Assembly (NCBI GenBank): GCA_027063075.1
Contig: JAMOSM010000092.1
Span: 1-11,134, forward strand
Length of the DNA: 11,134 nucleotides
Source of the DNA: Nautiliaceae bacterium
GTDB taxonomy: Bacteria; Campylobacterota; Campylobacteria; Campylobacterales; Nautiliaceae
Direction of reading: 5' to 3'
Position 1 is the first letter of the stretch; the number at the start of each line of letters is the position of its first letter. The notes under the pieces are model-generated. The model had not been told where the DNA came from, ran no database searches, and saw only the letters and a program-made list of their open reading frames with translations. Positions 7,079 to 11,134 of the stretch are shown here, in pieces. The position numbers and the translations under genes were made by a program.

Positions 7079-7897
7079 ATGAAAATTTTAACTTCGCCAA
7101 CAGACGCGGTTAAGTTTAGAAAATCGATAAAAGGTTCAGTAGGTTTTGTACCTACAATGGGGGCATTGCACGAAGGTCATTTATCATTAATCAAAAAAGC
7201 AAGAGAAGAAAATGATTTTGTAATAGTTTCTATTTTTGTAAATCCGACCCAATTCCTGCCCGGAGAAGATTTTGAAAAATATCCAAGAAGACTTGAAGCA
7301 GATTTTGAAATATGCCGCCGTGCAGGAGTAGATGCAGTCTTTACCCCTACTCCTGAAAATATGTACAGTGAAGACGAAATTTTAATAAAAGCTCCAAAAG
7401 TAAAAGGATATATTTTAGAAGGATTTTTTAGACCCGGACATTTTGACGGGGTTTTGCAGGTTGTAAATAAACTTTTTAATATCATACGACCAACAAAAGC
7501 ATACTTTGGAAAAAAAGATGCACAACAGCTATATCTTATAAAACAGATGGTAAAAAACTTCTTTTTTGACATTGAAATAATTGAAGGGGAAACAGTAAGG
7601 GAAAAAGACGGCTTAGCTCTTTCAAGCAGAAATATTTATCTCTCAGAGGAAGAGAGAAAAAGGGCACTGAGTATTTCAAAAGCATTAAAAAGAGCGGCAA
7701 AACTTTCATCTTCAGTAAAAGAAACAAAACAGATAAAAGAAGAGATGTTAAAAATTCTTGATGTCGATAAACTTGAATACATCGCTTTTGTAGATAGAGA
7801 TTTCAATTACATAGAAAAAATAGAACCAAATAACACAATTATATTAATAGCCGCATATGTAGGCACAACAAGACTTATAGACAACATCTGGATATAA
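7079..7897 (+). CDS. panC: Pantothenate synthetase
   Basis: A 272-residue cytoplasmic enzyme that joins pantoate and beta-alanine with ATP to make pantothenate, the coenzyme A precursor. The family motifs are in order. [10 protein letters not shown] (25-34) holds the two HIGH-type nucleotide-binding histidines. NPTQF is at 55-59 and RPGHFDGV at 118-125. FGKKDAQQ (143-150) holds substrate- and ATP-binding residues, and LSSRN (181-185) is the KMSKS-like loop. It ends with the conserved RLIDN. The length is normal. The ATG at 7079 is preferred over an upstream TTG at 7022 because AAGG lies 7 nt before it and the product begins MKIL as expected. The csd6-like gene follows 9 nt after its stop, so the two are probably cotranscribed. 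No panB or panD is in view. Confidence 0.98.
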   Translation: MKILTSPTDAVKFRKSIKGSVGFVPTMGALHEGHLSLIKKAREENDFVIVSIFVNPTQFLPGEDFEKYPRRLEADFEICRRAGVDAVFTPTPENMYSEDEILIKAPKVKGYILEGFFRPGHFDGVLQVVNKLFNIIRPTKAYFGKKDAQQLYLIKQMVKNFFFDIEIIEGETVREKDGLALSSRNIYLSEEERKRALSISKALKRAAKLSSSVKETKQIKEEMLKILDVDKLEYIAFVDRDFNYIEKIEPNNTIILIAAYVGTTRLIDNIWI

Positions 7898-7901
7898 GGA
7901 G
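7896..7901 (+). promoter_or_regulatory. Shine-Dalgarno site setting the TTG start at 7907
   Basis: AAGGAG, sharing two bases with the panC stop codon and 5 nt before TTG. It supports the TTG at 7907 as the real start of the L,D-peptidase gene, whose first codons encode a signal peptide. Confidence 0.8.
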
Positions 7902-7906
7902 AATAA

Positions 7907-8866
7907 TTGAAAAAGGCACTTATCTTTATTTTGGCTATAAGTTTCACATATGCGGATATTTTTGATACTTACCGGTATGAAGGAATAAAACCTGCAATAG
8001 AATTGATTGAAAAGCAGCTTCAGTCAAAAGAATTCTGGCTTAAAAAATTACAAAACAAAAATGTAAAACTCGGGTATTTCGAAAATAAAAGCTTTATTCT
8101 TTTTTGTAATAAACTAAGCAAAAATTTAGATGTTTATTCTTATAATAATGGAAAACTTGCAAAAATAAAAACCTTTACAAACCTGATTGTAGGAAAACTT
8201 GGAGACAAACAAAAAGAAGGGGATTTAAAAACCCCTATAGGAAATTATACCTTAATAAATAAAATTATTCCCTCAAACACCTTTTACGGACCCCTGGCAT
8301 TTGTAACATCATACCCTAACCTTTTTGACAAACTTCATAAAAAAAACGGATATGGAATCTGGATACACGGAAAACCGCTTGATGGAGAGAGGGGGGATTT
8401 AAGCAAAGGCTGCATCGTATTAGAAAACAGCGATATTTTATATCTAAATAAAATCATTAATTATAAAAACACAATTTTAGAAATAACCCAAACACCTCTA
8501 TATGCAAAAAAAGAGGACATAGCCTCAATCTTAGCAACCCTTTACAAATGGAGATGGGCTTGGCAAAACAGCGATTTTGACAAATACATATCATTTTATG
8601 CAAAAGATTTTCATCGCTCAGACGGAAGCGATTTAGAGAGCTTTAAAGAATATAAAAAAAGAGTGTTTAAAAAAAGGAAAAATCAAAATATAAAGATATT
8701 TTTTAAAGATATTCAAATTACCCCTTATCAAAACCTCAAAAACCTACCCATTTATAAAATTAATTTTTATGAAGAATATTACGCACCAGATTATACGTTT
8801 AAAGGAAAAAAAGAGATATATATGACAAAAAAAGGGGATAAATTTAAAATTATTATAGAAAAATAA
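7907..8866 (+). CDS. csd6: Csd6/Pgp2-like L,D-carboxypeptidase (YkuD fold)
   Basis: A 319-residue exported protein. A signal peptide (MKKALIFILAISFTYA, about 1-16) precedes an N-terminal helical region. A YkuD L,D-transpeptidase domain (about 52-195) has GDLKTPIGNY (105-114), a YGPLAFVTSYPNLFDKL segment and the catalytic motif WIHG to SKGCIVLEN, with His154 and Cys169. A C-terminal NTF2-like domain (about 203-319) follows. This three-part layout is that of Helicobacter Csd6 and Campylobacter Pgp2 (an alternative symbol). These trim peptidoglycan tetrapeptides to tripeptides and are needed for helical cell shape; Csd6 has also been linked to flagellin deglycosylation. The cell may therefore be curved, which is an inference. 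It starts with TTG after AAGGAG. Its TAA stop abuts the stop of the convergent gene with no spacer. It has one N-X-S site, with no acidic -2 residue. Confidence 0.88.
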   Translation: MKKALIFILAISFTYADIFDTYRYEGIKPAIELIEKQLQSKEFWLKKLQNKNVKLGYFENKSFILFCNKLSKNLDVYSYNNGKLAKIKTFTNLIVGKLGDKQKEGDLKTPIGNYTLINKIIPSNTFYGPLAFVTSYPNLFDKLHKKNGYGIWIHGKPLDGERGDLSKGCIVLENSDILYLNKIINYKNTILEITQTPLYAKKEDIASILATLYKWRWAWQNSDFDKYISFYAKDFHRSDGSDLESFKEYKKRVFKKRKNQNIKIFFKDIQITPYQNLKNLPIYKINFYEEYYAPDYTFKGKKEIYMTKKGDKFKIIIEK

Positions 8867-11134
8867 CTATCTGAATATTTTTACTCCTTTTTTTGTAGAA
8901 TTTTCTTCAGTAATATTACTCTCTGTTCCTAAGAATTGTCCGCTTCCAACCTCTAAACCGGAAGAAGATGTATTTTCATATGTAATACTAAAACAAAAAT
9001 GGTTCAAACAGCTTGAACCTTCTGAATAGTTGTATTCATTATGAAACTTAGAATACCAAAGCCATTTTAAATTAGGACTCAGAATATGAACCACAGCAAA
9101 ATTTACACCGGAATTTCTTTTTATAGAAATGTTAATCTCTCCGTTTTCAACATCACTGAGATTAATATCAAAATCAGATGTAATATTATTATCAGAAGAA
9201 GCTATATAATCTTTACTTATTAAAATCTCTTTTAAGCTAAAGTTTCCGTCTTTTGCTGAATGTAAAGTGTTTTTGTATAAATTAAATGCAATTTCATCAC
9301 TACTTATTAATAAAGAATCACTTGAGTTTTCATCATAAAATACTAATTTAAAAGAATTGTTTATTTCGTCCCTTTTAGTAATGATATCATCAACCAGCAT
9401 ATATCCGTAATAAAAAATGGCATTTCCATTTTTATCTGCCAAGGTTCTTCCAACACCGTTAGACGAAACATTCACATCCTTTATTGAAATTCTAAAAGGA
9501 TTAGAAAAGAATGATAAATTTCTATCAAAATTTAAAAACACTTTTGCAAAGGTAGAACCGTTATTGTCTGTATTAAATTCACTTAAATTATATTCAAAAC
9601 TTACAAACCCTTTATTATTTAAAAGATTTCTTTCAAAGACAGCTGTTTTGCTATTGTAAATATCTTTTATATAAAAAACAGTTTTATTTACCTCAATAGA
9701 CGGATTGTAAAAATTAATATCAAAAGTTATATTAATATCAATATCTTCAGCATAACACTCTTTATTAAAATTTCTAACTGTTTCATTATCTTCATTTTCA
9801 GCCGTAATGTTAATATCAAGAAGAGCATAGATATTTAAATTTTCATCTAAATAAGTAAAATTATCATAATTTTTTAAATTAGCATTTACTTTAAAGTGAT
9901 TAACACTAAACTTAACACCTTCTGCCATAGCTTTTGAAATAAACCTATTATCTAAACTTACATTGTCTTTTGAATCAGTAATAGCAAATTCACTTCCATT
10001 CACCTCTAAAACAGTTATATTAACATCCCCTATCTCCGAATATTTTAAAGTTACATTTGCTTCTCCATCTTTAAACTCTCCGCCTTTTACAATACTCAAA
10101 ACCCCTTTTAAACATCCACTTTTTGTTTCATTAAACTCTATTTTAGGAGAAACACTAAGGGATAAAGTTTCATTATAATCCTTTGCAGGATTAGACTCAG
10201 CATCTAAAGCCTTAACAGTTATATTAAATTCACTGCCTGCACTAATAGCAGAAGGAATGTTAGTAATTAAAAACTTATCAGGCCTTATGGCAAATGTATC
10301 ACTTGAATTTGTTTCATTTATATCTTCGCTAACAGGACAGCTTTCATTTACATCCTTTTTCCAAAGAATTTTTACTTTTGCAATTTTTACAGCCCTATCT
10401 ATTTTTATGTTAGTCCAGTTGCTCTCTTCTACATTTTCTAAAAACTCATCCATTTTTTTCCAAGGAGTTAAATTATTGTCATCATTATCAATAATTTCAA
10501 CACAAACAGTCCCGTTAAACTCTTTAAGAGCGCTTTTATTTTCATCATAACTTGCAATAGTCAGATTAAATTCCTCATTTACAATTTTAGTTGAAATATT
10601 TGTTTCATTATAATCGCTGCCTACTTCTCTTGCATCAAACAAAAAGTTAAATTCACAATTAGGACAATTTCTGTTAGTACCGTCTGCATTTTTGCCTTGA
10701 TTTTCATTATTAAAAATATCATATACATCACCGCCGCTTAAAATTCCGTCATATAATTTAACCTCATCCATTATACTTCCAATTGTTTTTTCATCCGAAT
10801 AGTCAGTAGAAGTTCCTATATATTTCACTTTTCCTTTTGTATGAATTCCGATTCTTGTTATTTCTTCAGCATCAATATACAAAATAGTTTCGCTTCCGGT
10901 TGAAACAACCCCTATATGATGCCATCCACTATCTACATTATCTATCTCTTTTTCTTCGGTGTTTCCATTATTATCATAAACTCCAAAATAAAAATTACCG
11001 TTACTTGTATCTTTTGCAAAATAAGCTAAATCCCCATCCCCATCAACACTTCCAAGCACAAAATAGTATTTTCCGCTTATATCTTTGTGATTATCGTCAT
11101 TCAAAGGAAAATTAACCCAACCCACAAAACTCCA
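8867..11134 (-). CDS. MshQ-like LamG/DUF6701 surface protein, N-terminus cut by window edge
   Basis: The C-terminal 755 residues are visible; the frame stays open to the edge, so a GTG at 11125 is not the real start. Residues 1-148 are a LamG/concanavalin-like sandwich (WVNFP, then SGWHHIGVV, YIDAEE, IGSIMDEVKLYDG). A CPNC motif at 157-160 leads into a DUF6701-like region: FLFDAREVG at 164-172, FNGTVCVEIID near 206-216, then IRPDKF at 283-288 and an Ig-like AGSEFNITVKALDA segment. LamG plus DUF6701 is the layout of MshQ, the large last protein of MSHA loci, thought to act at the pilus tip. By hand count 33 of 36 N-X-S/T sites have D or E at -2. It has eight visible cysteines. The signal peptide and promoter lie beyond the right edge. 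No membrane anchor is seen in the visible part. Confidence 0.72.
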   Translation of the reverse strand, partial: WSFVGWVNFPLNDDNHKDISGKYYFVLGSVDGDGDLAYFAKDTSNGNFYFGVYDNNGNTEEKEIDNVDSGWHHIGVVSTGSETILYIDAEEITRIGIHTKGKVKYIGTSTDYSDEKTIGSIMDEVKLYDGILSGGDVYDIFNNENQGKNADGTNRNCPNCEFNFLFDAREVGSDYNETNISTKIVNEEFNLTIASYDENKSALKEFNGTVCVEIIDNDDNNLTPWKKMDEFLENVEESNWTNIKIDRAVKIAKVKILWKKDVNESCPVSEDINETNSSDTFAIRPDKFLITNIPSAISAGSEFNITVKALDAESNPAKDYNETLSLSVSPKIEFNETKSGCLKGVLSIVKGGEFKDGEANVTLKYSEIGDVNITVLEVNGSEFAITDSKDNVSLDNRFISKAMAEGVKFSVNHFKVNANLKNYDNFTYLDENLNIYALLDINITAENEDNETVRNFNKECYAEDIDINITFDINFYNPSIEVNKTVFYIKDIYNSKTAVFERNLLNNKGFVSFEYNLSEFNTDNNGSTFAKVFLNFDRNLSFFSNPFRISIKDVNVSSNGVGRTLADKNGNAIFYYGYMLVDDIITKRDEINNSFKLVFYDENSSDSLLISSDEIAFNLYKNTLHSAKDGNFSLKEILISKDYIASSDNNITSDFDINLSDVENGEINISIKRNSGVNFAVVHILSPNLKWLWYSKFHNEYNYSEGSSCLNHFCFSITYENTSSSGLEVGSGQFLGTESNITEENSTKKGVKIFR
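8894..10615 (-). other. Cluster of 33 bacterial N-glycosylation sequons
   Basis: Numbered from the first visible codon (11134), D/E-X-N-X-S/T sites are at Asn 176, 179, 190, 199, 207, 221, 239, 263, 273, 276, 304, 321, 335, 360, 372, 379, 442, 450, 468, 483, 516, 525, 539, 555, 592, 603, 631, 650, 658, 668, 702, 740 and 745. Only Asn 391, 425 and 721 are N-X-S/T without the acidic -2 residue. The LamG portion (1-148) has no sequon at all. The motif is that of the Campylobacter PglB oligosaccharyltransferase. Glycosylation itself is an inference. Confidence 0.75.

Noticed and set aside
7177..7727. Minus-strand open frames inside panC
   Set aside because: panC is unambiguous on the other strand; the antisense products are Ser/Phe/Leu-rich shadows.
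9417..11115. Plus-strand open frames opposite the MshQ-like gene, and others at 265-462 and 4647-4859
   Set aside because: They are shadows of real coding frames with no ribosome site or recognisable domain.
11123..11125. GTG at 11125 as the start of the MshQ-like gene
   Set aside because: The frame is open to the window edge and the GTG falls inside the LamG beta-sandwich, so the true start lies beyond the window.
1..11134. tRNA, rRNA, CRISPR, insertion sequence or attachment site
   Set aside because: Apart from 59 bp everything is accounted for by coding sequence. I saw no direct-repeat array, transposase, inverted-repeat ends or cloverleaf.

Overview
This window is AT-rich DNA from a bacterium. 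It is almost entirely coding: the only space between genes is 59 bp. I infer a Campylobacterota (Epsilonproteobacteria) host, possibly a Nautiliales-like vent lineage. The grounds are the low GC, the lysine-, isoleucine- and asparagine-rich proteins, a Csd6/Pgp2-type cell-shape peptidase, Ala-type prepilin cleavage sites and Campylobacter-style N-glycosylation sequons. The lineage is an inference; no rRNA or other marker lies in the window.

Minus strand, 7020 down to the left edge: one tightly packed run of nine genes. It starts with prfB (release factor RF2). Four type IV prepilin-like proteins follow (205, 317, 146 and 151 aa), then MshI-like (PilM/PilN-type), MshJ-like (PilO-type), MshK-like (PilP-type) and the N-terminal 361 codons of an MshL-like secretin that runs off the left edge. 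Every junction is an overlap, an abutment or a gap of 9 nt or less, which suggests one transcript. Together these genes encode the inner-membrane platform, periplasmic link, outer-membrane channel and minor pilins of an MSHA-type pilus. The assembly ATPase, platform protein and prepilin peptidase are not in view.

Plus strand, 7079-8866: panC (pantothenate synthetase) and a Csd6/Pgp2-like L,D-peptidase. They leave divergently from prfB through the 59-bp intergenic region. Their coding ends meet, with no spacer, the end of a very large convergent gene.

Minus strand, 8867 to the right edge: the C-terminal 755 residues of an MshQ-like protein, with a LamG (concanavalin-like) domain followed by a DUF6701-like region. 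It is the probable tip or adhesin component of the pilus.

Most striking observation: the exported pilus proteins are packed with the bacterial PglB-type sequon (D/E-X-N-X-S/T). By hand count the MshQ-like protein has 36 N-X-S/T sites, 33 of them with an acidic residue at -2, although acidic residues are only about 16% of the chain. The four prepilin-like proteins have 19 of 26. The secretin, the MshI/J/K proteins, the L,D-peptidase, RF2 and PanC together have none that fit the full motif. This predicts a heavily N-glycosylated pilus tip complex.
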